Source: DASWUZ01 sp036401375 (lineage in GTDB: Bacteria > Acidobacteriota > Terriglobia > Terriglobales > Acidobacteriaceae). Taken from it: a DNA stretch of 64,000 bases. A program made the translations under genes and the position numbers. Shown piece after piece: positions 26,130 through 34,303 of this stretch. The notes under the pieces were generated by a model. That model did not search any database. It was given only the letters and a program-made list of their open reading frames with translations, and was not told the DNA's origin. Within the stretch, counting starts at the first letter, position 1; each line of letters starts with the position of its first letter. The stretch is from assembly GCA_036401375.1 (NCBI GenBank), contig DASWVB010000019.1:62001-126000 (forward strand), read 5' to 3'.

Positions 26130-28036
26130 AGGCGCAGAAGGGTGCCACTCCAGCAGCTTCGTTGAACACCTGCAGACTTGGGTACCTGGCGGCCGCCGTA
26201 GCGTTGGTCGCAGCGGTTCTGTTCGCCTGCCCAGGCGTCCTGACCAGGTTCTCCCCGCCGAACGTGGCGCATGACTTCGGATATGAATGGAACACCCAGC
26301 TGCTCGCCCTGCACATCGTGTCTAACTCGTTGATCGGCATCTCCTACTTCGTTATATCCACCATCCTCGCGTACGTGGTTCATCACCACCGCAGGCAGGT
26401 TCCTTTCAGCGGAACCCTGATCGCATCCTGTATCTTCATCGGAGCAGCGGCCTTCACTCACCTGATGGACACCGTTTTGCTGTGGCATCCACTCTTCTGG
26501 CTCGCCGGAGAGGTCAAGCTGATCGCCGCACTTGCCGCAGTCTCAACCGCCATAGCCATGCTGATCTTCGTTCCACAGTTTGATTCCGCTCTGACGGAGA
26601 TAGGGCAGTCCCGCCTGAATGAGCGACGCTTCCTGGCGGCGTCGAACAGCAGTCTTGACTCCTTTTTCATCTTCGAAAGCGTACGAGACGAGGCAGGCAA
26701 GATCTACGACTTCCGCTTCGCTTTTGTCAATGAGAACGGCGCTGCTCTGTGTTCGAGCACGGCTAAGGACCTGATCGGAAAACTTCTGTGTGAGACCTTC
26801 CCCGTGTATCGCTCGGCAGGCTTCTTCGAGAAGTACAAGAAGGTAGTGGAAACAGGTGTATCACTGATCGATGAGTCTCCGGTGGCCCAGGCGGGTATCA
26901 AAGCTACCTGGCTGCATCTGCACGTCGTCAAGCTCAACGACGGGGTCGCGGTGACCAGCAGCAACATCAGTGAGCGCATCTGGTTCCTCAATATGATTGA
27001 GGCGCTGCCCAGCGCCGTCGCCATGACCGATGAGGATGGCAAGATGGAGATGGTGAACGCGGAGATGGAGCATGTCTTCGGCTACCCGCGTTCCGAGCTG
27101 CTGGGCAAATCCATCGATCTGCTGATGCCAGAGCGCTTCCGTAATGGACTGGTGCAGGAGGAGCGGGAGACAAAGGCACGCCGGAACTTGATCGACGAGG
27201 ACTTGGATCAGTTCTACGGCCTGCGCAAGGATGGCACCGAGTTCCCCATCCTGATTCGCTTGAATCGAGTCGAGATGACCGGCGGCAAAAAGGTGGTTTC
27301 AGCCATCACCGATGTCTCTGAAGACCGCGAGAAGAAGATGAGCATCCAGGCTGCCCTCAAGGAAAAGGATGTGCTCCTCGGTGAGATCCACCACCGGGTC
27401 AAGAACAACCTGCAGATCGTACACAGCCTGCTCGACCTCCAGTCCGCCCAGATCCAGGATCCACTTGTCGTAGCCATGCTGCAGGACAGCCAGCACCGCA
27501 TCCGATCGATGGCGCTGATCCATCAGACGCTCTATCAGTCGAAGGACTTCGCCAACGTCGACTTCGGCATGTTCCTCGAGTCGCTGGCCCCCAACCTGCT
27601 CGAGTCCTATCTCAAGGATTCGGCGCGTATCGCCCTTTCCATCCATGCGCCAGACATGCACCTGCCAATCAACGCGGCGATCCCATGTGGACTGCTGGTG
27701 AACGAACTCATCTCCAACTGCCTTAAGCATGCCTTTCCCAACGGCCGCAGGGGAAAGATCGACATCCGATTTGTGCACGATGAGGGCGGCCAGGCGCAAC
27801 TTTCGGTGGTCGACGATGGGGTTGGCATTCCTGACGGGCTTGACATGATGGAGACGGCAAGCCTCGGGTTGCAACTTGTCTTCCTGCTGACTGAGCAGCT
27901 TGGCGGCAAGATGACGGTCCATCGCTCCGGCCCGACCGGCTTCGTGCTGCGGTTCCCCGTCAAAGAGGCAAAGCCGCATCAGGTAGAGGATGCCACCATC
28001 ACCCATCTTCCTGAGTTTGCTGATGCCGCCTGCTGA
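26126..28036 (+). CDS. Membrane histidine kinase: ethylene-receptor-like sensor, PAS, HisKA_2
   Basis: The 636-residue sensor kinase begins with four hydrophobic segments (about 18-38, 58-84, 95-120, 124-150). The second and third resemble the ethylene-binding domain: NSLIGISYF (67-75) and IFIGAAAFTHLMD (103-115). Against ETR1, Tyr74, Ile105 and His112 are kept, but the Asp25 position is Asn67 and the Cys65 copper ligand is Ala108. A PAS-like segment (about 165-285) and a clear PAS domain (about 290-400, FGYPRSELLGKSID) follow. The kinase core is of the HisKA_2 type: EIHHRVKNNLQ with phospho-acceptor His422/423, then N-box NELISNCLKHAFP and VVDDGVGIPDG. The TTG start overlaps the stop of a small ORF. 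The ligand is unknown. Confidence 0.88.
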   Translation: MKAQKGATPAASLNTCRLGYLAAAVALVAAVLFACPGVLTRFSPPNVAHDFGYEWNTQLLALHIVSNSLIGISYFVISTILAYVVHHHRRQVPFSGTLIASCIFIGAAAFTHLMDTVLLWHPLFWLAGEVKLIAALAAVSTAIAMLIFVPQFDSALTEIGQSRLNERRFLAASNSSLDSFFIFESVRDEAGKIYDFRFAFVNENGAALCSSTAKDLIGKLLCETFPVYRSAGFFEKYKKVVETGVSLIDESPVAQAGIKATWLHLHVVKLNDGVAVTSSNISERIWFLNMIEALPSAVAMTDEDGKMEMVNAEMEHVFGYPRSELLGKSIDLLMPERFRNGLVQEERETKARRNLIDEDLDQFYGLRKDGTEFPILIRLNRVEMTGGKKVVSAITDVSEDREKKMSIQAALKEKDVLLGEIHHRVKNNLQIVHSLLDLQSAQIQDPLVVAMLQDSQHRIRSMALIHQTLYQSKDFANVDFGMFLESLAPNLLESYLKDSARIALSIHAPDMHLPINAAIPCGLLVNELISNCLKHAFPNGRRGKIDIRFVHDEGGQAQLSVVDDGVGIPDGLDMMETASLGLQLVFLLTEQLGGKMTVHRSGPTGFVLRFPVKEAKPHQVEDATITHLPEFADAAC

Positions 28037-28219
28037 AGTCCTCCCTTGCGGTGAGAGCGCCACAAAGGAAAGCTTCAGCCTGGCCCGAAGGTGATGCTAT
28101 GACTGCACCTGTCCCGCGCGCTCCAGCTGCACTGCGATCATTTACGTAAAGTGTTCGCGTGGTGCGAGCGGCACCTCCCCAGCACCAGTAGCCCTTTCAG
28201 GCGGGCCAGGGCGGGAGCC

Positions 28220-28831
28220 TCAGCACCAGAGGCTGTTACCGGAGGCCAGGCCGAGGGCGAGCAGCAGTCGAGACTCCCGGTCACGGGCCTGCTGGTCCTC
28301 CTGTGCGCGTTCGAGTGCCATCTGGATAGTGGCATGGAGCTCACGCTCCGCGAACGGCTTCATCATGTAGCCGTAGGGCTTGGTTGAACGTGCGCGCTGC
28401 AGCGTCTCTTCACCCGCAAACGCAGTGAGGTAGATCACCGGCAGACAACGATCGGCTGGCATCTGCCTGGCAGTCTCTATTCCGTCCATCTCCCCGTCGA
28501 TGTGAATGTCCATCAGCACCACGTCGGGGGACCGCTCGGAGACGACGCGCAGCGCCTCCTCTCCTGAGCTGCAGACTCCTACTACCTTGTAACCCAGTTT
28601 GACGAGCTGCTGTTTCAGGTGCAGTCCGACGATCCGCTCATCCTCGACGACGAGGATGCGCGTCTCCGCCGTCCTGTCGATACAATGCAGGATCGGGTTG
28701 GCGGGCGCTAGAATTCCCTCTTCCTTACCAACACACTCCTCAGGCATATCGGCTTCCATTAACTCAGCCGATGAAGACAGCAGCATGGCCCCGCGGGCAT
28801 GGGTCCTTGACGAATATTCGGAGCTGGACAT
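28220..28831 (-). CDS. Single-domain response regulator with N-terminal extension
   Basis: The protein has 203 residues. A receiver domain spans about 57-175, with VVEDERIV, phospho-acceptor Asp108 in VVLMDIHIDGEMDG, Thr in VIYLTAF and Lys in GYMMKPFAE. The IHIDGEMDGIETA pattern is characteristic of receivers paired with HisKA_2/HWE kinases. The first 55 residues are polar with no recognised domain and the C-terminus is a short helix with no DNA-binding domain. It converges on the histidine kinase gene, 183 bp away, so it is a good candidate partner. AAAGGA lies eight bases upstream of the ATG. Confidence 0.88.
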   Translation of the reverse strand: MSSSEYSSRTHARGAMLLSSSAELMEADMPEECVGKEEGILAPANPILHCIDRTAETRILVVEDERIVGLHLKQQLVKLGYKVVGVCSSGEEALRVVSERSPDVVLMDIHIDGEMDGIETARQMPADRCLPVIYLTAFAGEETLQRARSTKPYGYMMKPFAERELHATIQMALERAQEDQQARDRESRLLLALGLASGNSLWC

Positions 28832-29126
28832 GTTAAGAATCCTTTAACTTCTGCCCTTCTCATCGACTCAAAGCCAAGCTTTGTTTAGCGGCGCTCGAAG
28901 AATTCTGCTGTGGATCAGCGGGAGTGTAGGAAGGCAGGGCAGGTGTCTCTGGTCTCGTCTGAGCGTGCTCCCGGAGGTACTGTGCTCGGCGGCCTTCTTT
29001 CCCGCTTTTCGACTGCTTCTATCAAGTAAGCAGGGCGAGGCGCCGATAGAAGCCTACAGAGTCAATGCCGGCACATGCAGGTACTATCGCGAGCCTTCCC
29101 TCCGCGCTAGCGAAAAGGATGGATCC

Positions 29127-29540
29127 ATGAACGGGAAGTCGATTCTGATCATCGAGGATGATCCAGTGATCCGCCTCGGCCTGCACGTCAGTCTGAGGGC
29201 AAATCACTACAAGACTTACCTGGCAGACGACGCCATCGTAAGCATTGCCGAGGCACGGAAGCACCTGCCCGACCTGATCATCCTCGATCTCGGTCTGCCC
29301 GCCGGTGATGGCTTCGTGGTGATGGACCGCCTGAAGCAGTTCCCCGCGCTGGCTGTCATCCCGGTGATTGTTGTCTCAGGGCGTGATCCTCGGATTGCGC
29401 AACGTCAGTCGCTCGATTCTGGAGCGAGCGCTTTTCTGCAGAAGCCGATCGATAACCAGGTTCTCTTGTCGGTGATCCGGCGGCTGCTGCCGCGGGACAA
29501 GCCTACAGAGACCTGGCGTCAGGACACCGCGACCGCATGA
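29127..29540 (+). CDS. Single-domain response regulator
   Basis: The 137-residue product is almost entirely a receiver domain: acidic residues in IIEDDPVIR (9-13), phospho-acceptor Asp54 in LIILDLGLPAGDG, a Ser in VIVVSGRD and Lys in AFLQKPIDN. There is no output domain, so it acts as a phosphate relay or by protein contacts. The ATG of MNGKSILI is preceded by AAAAGGAT; the open frame extends 82 codons upstream but without family similarity. It lies divergently from the preceding regulator and may belong to the same relay as the kinase at 26126. The region between the two regulators (28832-29126) shows nothing further. Confidence 0.9.
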   Translation: MNGKSILIIEDDPVIRLGLHVSLRANHYKTYLADDAIVSIAEARKHLPDLIILDLGLPAGDGFVVMDRLKQFPALAVIPVIVVSGRDPRIAQRQSLDSGASAFLQKPIDNQVLLSVIRRLLPRDKPTETWRQDTATA

Positions 29541-29667
29541 AAGAACTCTGTTGTGCAGCCCACATTGGTTGAGCGAGGCATAGCCGCAAGGCATCAGCAT
29601 TCCAAAAGGCCAGCTCGCTCGCGCTCATATCCAAACTAGCAGCCGTAAAGCTTCACAAGGAGTAAAC

Positions 29668-29757
29668 ATGAAGACGATCACGCGATGGTTCTACAAGCTG
29701 TTTCAGGATTGGGAGCTACCCGCCAAAACTGGCTACGACGATTTTATGCCCAGCTGA
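29668..29757 (+). CDS. Small ORF, 29 codons, with strong ribosome site
   Basis: The ORF starts with ATG six bases after AAGGAG (29659-29662 onward), in a region without other genes. It would encode MKTITRWFYKLFQDWELPAK followed by TGYDDFMPS: a basic amphipathic N-terminal half rich in aromatic residues and an acidic tail. This composition suits a small membrane-surface peptide. No homologue is recognised. It lies 127 bp after a response regulator gene on the same strand and could be co-transcribed. It is supported only by the ribosome site and the clean frame. Confidence 0.4.
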   Translation: MKTITRWFYKLFQDWELPAKTGYDDFMPS

Positions 29758-29836
29758 AGTTCGATGAAAGCCGGCGGTGACGCTGATATGGCGCACCTGG
29801 CAGGATTGGATCAGTTGACGCGTCCAGCCTCTCAGT

Positions 29837-30679
29837 CTATCTCTCGCCTGCAAGCTGGCGCGCTCGTTCCGTTGCGCGCATGACCGCCTTGATCAAGGTC
29901 ACCCGCAATCCACCCTCTTCAAGCTCGAGGATCCCATCAATGGTGCAGCCGGCCGGCGTCGTCACTGCGTCCTTGAGCAGGGCGGGATGGTAGCCGGTCT
30001 CAAGCACCATCCTGGCCGCTCCATAGGCCGTCTGGGCTGCCAGCAGGGTAGCCACATCCCGCGGCAATCCCACCTTTACCCCCGCCTCTGCCAGCGCTTC
30101 GAGGATGATGTACACGTACGCAGGACCACTACCCGACAGTCCGGTTACGGCGTCCATATGTTTCTCCTCGACCACCACCGTTCGCCCAACGGTGGCGAAG
30201 ATGCGCTCCGCCAACTCCATCTGATCGTCGCTTACGAAACGTCCCCGGCATAGCGCGGCGATGCCGGCCCCCAGCTGTGAGGGCGTGTTCGGCATCGCAC
30301 GAATGACAGCCAGGTCCCTTTGGGCAGATTGTTCGATTGCCGAGGTCTTCACCGAAGCGGCGAAGGAGAGCAGAACCTTGTCAGCCGTCAGGGAAGGACG
30401 AATCTCTTCAACCAGGGCGGCCAACTGGAACGGCTTGACCCCCAGCAGGACAAGGTCGGCTCGGCTGGCGGCAGCAAGGTTGTCAGTCGACACAGCAATG
30501 CCCCACTGGGCTGACAACGCCTCAGTGCGCTCGCTGTGTTTGATCGTAGCCTCGAGTTGCGCCGCAGTGAACAACTCCTCTCTGAGGAAGGCCTGGATGA
30601 GAATACCGCCCATCTTGCCCGCGCCGAGCACGGCAACGCGCATCCTCGACGGATCTGATGTCTTTTCGGTCTGGTTCAT
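29837..30679 (-). CDS. proC: Pyrroline-5-carboxylate reductase
   Basis: It catalyses the last step of proline synthesis, reducing pyrroline-5-carboxylate with NAD(P)H. The product is about 280 residues. The N-terminal Rossmann motif is VAVLGAGKMGGILIQAF; the family core includes AVIRAMPNTPSQLGAGIAALC and the C-terminal dimer domain GLSGSGPAYVYIILEALAEAGVK with the final DAVTTPAGCTIDGILELEEGG. The start is ATG of MNQTEKTSDPS, preceded by AGAAGGAAAG; an ATG 11 codons upstream has no such site. Confidence 0.96.
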   Translation of the reverse strand: MNQTEKTSDPSRMRVAVLGAGKMGGILIQAFLREELFTAAQLEATIKHSERTEALSAQWGIAVSTDNLAAASRADLVLLGVKPFQLAALVEEIRPSLTADKVLLSFAASVKTSAIEQSAQRDLAVIRAMPNTPSQLGAGIAALCRGRFVSDDQMELAERIFATVGRTVVVEEKHMDAVTGLSGSGPAYVYIILEALAEAGVKVGLPRDVATLLAAQTAYGAARMVLETGYHPALLKDAVTTPAGCTIDGILELEEGGLRVTLIKAVMRATERARQLAGER

Positions 30680-30810
30680 CTTTCCTTCTCTGGCCGCCAA
30701 GGTCGCTCTCATCCTGACAGGCTGGCTAAGCTTCGCGCAATGCGTCTCTCAGGCAAAGCTCCTGTCAGACCCCCGAGCTACATCCATTCACCCTCTAAAA
30801 TAGACAGTGA

Positions 30811-32610
30811 TCAATGACTCTTCTGGGCTGCGATCCAGTCAGTTACCCGGGACTCGAGCACGTCAAGTGGGAGCACACCAGAGTCTACGATCTGATCGTG
30901 GAAGGCGCTTAGGCTGAACTTCGGCCCCAGCTCTTGCTGCGCCTTTGCGCGAAGCTCGAGAATCTTGAGCTGGCCAATCTTGTAACCGAGAGCCTGTCCC
31001 GGCCACGCGATGTAGCGGTCGACCTCCGACTGCACACTGGCCTCATCGAGGCCGGAGTGAACATGGAAGTAATCGACCATCTGCTGACGTGTCCAATGTT
31101 TGGAGTGCACGCCGGTATCAACCACCAGGCGGATGGCGCGAAAGATGTCCGCTTCGAGACGGCCAAAGTCGCTATAAGGGTCCTTGTACAGGCCGGCATC
31201 TTTTCCGAGATGCTCGGCATAGAGCCCCCAGCCCTCGGTATAGGCCGTGTAGAAGATGTGCTTGCGGAACTCGGGCAGGCCTTCAACCTCCTGCGCGATC
31301 GATATCTGGAGGTGATGGCCGGGCAGCCCTTCGTGATACGCGATCGACTCAGTAAACGGGGTGGAGCGCGATTCGAAGTGGTAGGTGTTGATAAAGATCT
31401 TGCCGGGACGCTTGCCGTCTGGCGATCCGCTCTCATAGTAGGCAGGAGCCTGGTCTTTTTCGATGAAGTCGGGGACTGGCACCACATCGAGACTTGCCTT
31501 CGGCAGCCTGCCAAAGAGCTCCGGAAGCTTGGGCCGCATCTGATCCAGGTGTGCACGATATAGGGCAAGGAGCTCCTCACGCGACTTGGGATGGAACTTC
31601 GGGTCACTAGCTACCGCCTTGCGAAGGGCGGCCACATCGGCAAAACCGAGCCTCGTCGCAATGACGAGCATCTCCGCCTCATCGCGCTTGACCTCGTCCA
31701 GTCCGATCTGGTGAATCTGATCGGCCGTCAGACCCGTAGTCGTGCTCTGGCGAATGCGGAAGGCGTAGTACTTCTGCCCATTGGGCTCAGCCCAGACACC
31801 CGGCTCAGGCCGGCCAAAAGGGATGTACTGCGACTGCAGGAAGCGTGCAAAACGCACGTACGCCGGCAACAACTGTGTCGAGATAGCCGCGAGAGCATCC
31901 TTCCTGATACGCTGTTGCTCGGCCGCGGTGATGCTGGCAGGAAATTTCTTCAGCGGCAGCGCGAAGGGACTGTCCTCCGGCTTCTGCGCCGCCAGGGTGT
32001 TCACCTGCGCCAGCACCTTTTCAAGCAGGTAGCGTGGCGGAGTATGGTGGTCCCCGACGCCGATGCTCATGTTGGTCATGATCTGGTCAAACGCGCCGGG
32101 AATCTTGCCGAGACGGGTGATGTAGTCGTCGTAGTCCTTGCTGGATTCGTAACTGAGCTGCGGGAAGAGGCGTGGCAGCGAAGAGTGCAGGCCGGTGAAC
32201 TGGTTCACAGGAACCTGCCAGGGCTTGTACTCTGCACTCTCCTGCTGCTCGACCAGTTCGCGCACCAGCAGATCGCGGCTGAGAATCTCCTGTTCACTCA
32301 ACCCGGTCGTGTCGACACCGCCGAGCCGGTCGATGTATCCGCGGCCGCGCTCCAGACCCTCGTTGTAGGCCTTCACGGAGTAGTCCGTGAGCTGATCGTT
32401 GTATCGCTTGTCGCCGAGCGTCGAGGCGAATTCCGGATCATGGCGCAGCTGCGACTGCCAGTATTCCTCGAAGATGCTGTTGAGTGTCTTGCGCCGGTCA
32501 GCGATCGTATCCGCGGCATAGCTGGTTGCGGGATGGGATAGCAGCATCGGGAGCAGGAACGAGATCGCCAGAGCTCCAGCGTGGATTCGTATCGATCGGG
32601 GCAGTCTCAT
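30811..32610 (-). CDS. Exported DUF885-family metallopeptidase-like protein
   Basis: A protein of about 600 residues with an N-terminal signal peptide (RIHAGALAISFLLPMLLSHPATSYAA, cleavage likely after SYA-A), hence periplasmic or secreted. The DUF885 hallmark is the zinc-site motif YHEGLPGHHLQIS (about two-thirds along), supported by YTEGWGLYAEHLGK. The family is predicted to be gluzincin-like peptidases. The start is uncertain: the ATG giving MRLPRSIR was chosen, and a GTG three codons upstream is possible; neither has a good ribosome site. An 11-bp inverted repeat lies 54 bp upstream. Confidence 0.9.
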   Translation of the reverse strand: MRLPRSIRIHAGALAISFLLPMLLSHPATSYAADTIADRRKTLNSIFEEYWQSQLRHDPEFASTLGDKRYNDQLTDYSVKAYNEGLERGRGYIDRLGGVDTTGLSEQEILSRDLLVRELVEQQESAEYKPWQVPVNQFTGLHSSLPRLFPQLSYESSKDYDDYITRLGKIPGAFDQIMTNMSIGVGDHHTPPRYLLEKVLAQVNTLAAQKPEDSPFALPLKKFPASITAAEQQRIRKDALAAISTQLLPAYVRFARFLQSQYIPFGRPEPGVWAEPNGQKYYAFRIRQSTTTGLTADQIHQIGLDEVKRDEAEMLVIATRLGFADVAALRKAVASDPKFHPKSREELLALYRAHLDQMRPKLPELFGRLPKASLDVVPVPDFIEKDQAPAYYESGSPDGKRPGKIFINTYHFESRSTPFTESIAYHEGLPGHHLQISIAQEVEGLPEFRKHIFYTAYTEGWGLYAEHLGKDAGLYKDPYSDFGRLEADIFRAIRLVVDTGVHSKHWTRQQMVDYFHVHSGLDEASVQSEVDRYIAWPGQALGYKIGQLKILELRAKAQQELGPKFSLSAFHDQIVDSGVLPLDVLESRVTDWIAAQKSH

Positions 32611-32663
32611 AGAAAGCACGCAGTAGCCGCATTCGAATGCAAGCTCACCGTATGCCGCAGTGT

Positions 32664-32704
32664 ATCCGATCTCGGCCCTCGCTCTCCTAACCGCGAGATC
32701 GGAT
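32664..32704 (-). repeat. Perfect 11-bp inverted repeat upstream of the DUF885 gene
   Basis: ATCCGATCTCG (32664-32674) and CGAGATCGGAT (32694-32704) are exact reverse complements separated by 19 bases. The repeat sits 54 bp before the chosen peptidase start. It could be a repressor operator with half-sites about three helical turns apart (30-bp centre-to-centre) or a 5'-UTR hairpin. Confidence 0.5.
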
Positions 32705-32798
32705 CATCGCATTTGGTCTGTGCCGACAGCCGCGGGATTCAACGAGGATGCTGAATGCCTGTTGATCGATCGACGAATCAAGCTGCGGAGGTTAGGTG

Positions 32799-32833
32799 AC
32801 TCGAGTGGCTCAGCCCCCTGCGGCCGCTCGAGT
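32799..32833 (-). terminator. Strong hairpin downstream of the sigma54-like regulator
   Basis: ACTCGAGTGGCT (32799-32810) pairs with GGCCGCTCGAGT (32822-32833) over 12 positions including two G-T pairs, with loop CAGCCCCCTGC. It lies 94 bp past the stop of the minus-strand regulator gene. There is no T run after it, so intrinsic termination is not certain. The remainder of 32611-32926 (about 316 bp) contains this hairpin and the inverted repeat at 32664, with no protein frame. Confidence 0.35.
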
Positions 32834-32926
32834 GAGCGCCCATCGACGAAGTAGAAGCACAGGATGGGCCAGATGCAGATGGAAAATCAAGAGGGGGAGA
32901 TGTGGGGCCCGACAGGGCAAACAGCG

Positions 32927-34114
32927 CTAGCTCGAGCCGAGTATCCGGTACAGGGTAGAGCGGCTTATCCCCAGCATGGAGGCCGCGCGCAGCTTGTTGC
33001 CGCGGGTACGCTCGAGGGTGCGCTCGATATGGCGTGCGATAACCCGGTCCAGGTTGAAGTCGTTTTCCGACAGCTGCGCCTCAGGAGTAGCCGGCCCGGG
33101 GAGCGGTGGCAGATCGATCGAGCGAATCCACTGACTCTCGGTCTGCAGTGCGGCCGAGCTGATCACACTCTCCAGTTCACGCACGTTCCCCGGCCAGGAG
33201 TAGCGCACCAGCGGTGGCAGCGTGTCAGGCGCCAGGCCCCGAATCGGCTTACGGAAGGTCTGAGAAAAACGCTGTGCAAGAAACTGCGCAAGCAGGGGAA
33301 TGTCTTCGCGACGCTCACGCAGAGGAGGCAGCATGAAGCGTATCGCCGTCAGGCGAGAGCAGAGGTCGCCGCGGATGCCTCCTGCCGCGGCCATACGCCG
33401 CAAGGAGCTGTTGGAGGAGACCACCACCTGATGCGGAGGGGTGCTGGCGCCCCGGGCGGAGCGCTCATGCTGGTCATCGAACCAGAGTAGGAATTCGAAG
33501 AGCTGCGCCTGCTGCCTGGGCTCGAGGTCATCGACGCGATCGAGAAAGAGCATGCCGCCACGAGCCTGATCAGCCAGCGCCGGGCACCAGGGGAGAGCAA
33601 GCGTAGCGTGGCTTTCCGCCAGGAACAGGGACGCCAGACAGGGAACGAATGGCTCTCTCGAAAAGGGGCCGAGGGCGTGCAGCGTGCGTGCAGCGAGGGT
33701 CTTGCCCGTGCCGTCTTCTCCCTCAAGGGTCGCGATGCGCAGATGGGGGGCGGTGAGCTGAATCTGCGAAAAGAAGCGACGCATCGCGGGACTGCGCCCC
33801 GCCATACCGTGAAATGAGCTTACCGGCAGGGAGAGTCTGTCGCCGGGCGCTCCGGCGCCGACGGAGAAGCGTGCAGGCTTTTCATCGCTCATCGCGGCGG
33901 ACTTGAGAGGCTGGCTCGCCGGCGGCCGATTCTGTCCGAAGGGCGCTGTGGGCGAGATTCTTCCACTGAGAGTGGGCCGCCCTGGCACTTCGTCTCTCGC
34001 TGCTCCGCCCGGAGCAAAGGCCTGGGGAGATGACACCGCGTTATCCCCTGCCGCACTCTGCTCGGTGTCCCAGACTGGAGAAGCCGGATTACCTGGAATG
34101 TACTTCGTATTCAT
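32927..34114 (-). CDS. Sigma54-activator-like regulator lacking GAFTGA, with Fis-type HTH
   Basis: The product is about 395 residues: a Pro/Ser/Ala-rich N-terminal third, a central AAA+ domain (from GMAGRSPAMRRFFSQI) and a C-terminal Fis-type helix-turn-helix (GNKLRAASMLGISRSTLYRI). Walker A is GEDGTGKT. The segment between Walker A and B is about 43 residues (PFVPCLASLFLAES...GGMLFLD) and lacks both ELFGHEKG and GAFTGA, the loop that contacts sigma54. Walker B reads LFLDRVDDL, Arg replacing the usual Glu. Sensor motifs (LPPLRERREDIP, YSWPGNVREL) remain. It is therefore probably a DNA-binding regulator that does not activate sigma54. The start is uncertain; an ATG 74 codons later is possible. 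It follows the ABC ATPase gene. Confidence 0.8.
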   Translation of the reverse strand: MNTKYIPGNPASPVWDTEQSAAGDNAVSSPQAFAPGGAARDEVPGRPTLSGRISPTAPFGQNRPPASQPLKSAAMSDEKPARFSVGAGAPGDRLSLPVSSFHGMAGRSPAMRRFFSQIQLTAPHLRIATLEGEDGTGKTLAARTLHALGPFSREPFVPCLASLFLAESHATLALPWCPALADQARGGMLFLDRVDDLEPRQQAQLFEFLLWFDDQHERSARGASTPPHQVVVSSNSSLRRMAAAGGIRGDLCSRLTAIRFMLPPLRERREDIPLLAQFLAQRFSQTFRKPIRGLAPDTLPPLVRYSWPGNVRELESVISSAALQTESQWIRSIDLPPLPGPATPEAQLSENDFNLDRVIARHIERTLERTRGNKLRAASMLGISRSTLYRILGSS

Positions 34115-34303
34115 GGATGACGAAGCGCCTCGACGAGCCGCGTCGCCACGCACAGGCTTGGAGCGCCCGATGCTGAGGTCGACTGCAAACTCTACCGGGG
34201 TTATCGGCAGGGTGAACTGAAAGATGACAGGCCGGCAGGGGTGCCGGAGCCCGTGTGCTCGCCTCGATGAGCTTCAACGCGAGGCAAGGCCGGGCTCAAC
34301 AGC

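Noticed and set aside
29554..29569. 16-bp sequence TGCAGCCCACATTGGT also found at 46321-46336
   Set aside because: Both copies are intergenic, but one 16-bp match in 64 kb is close to what chance gives; no longer flanking similarity is seen.
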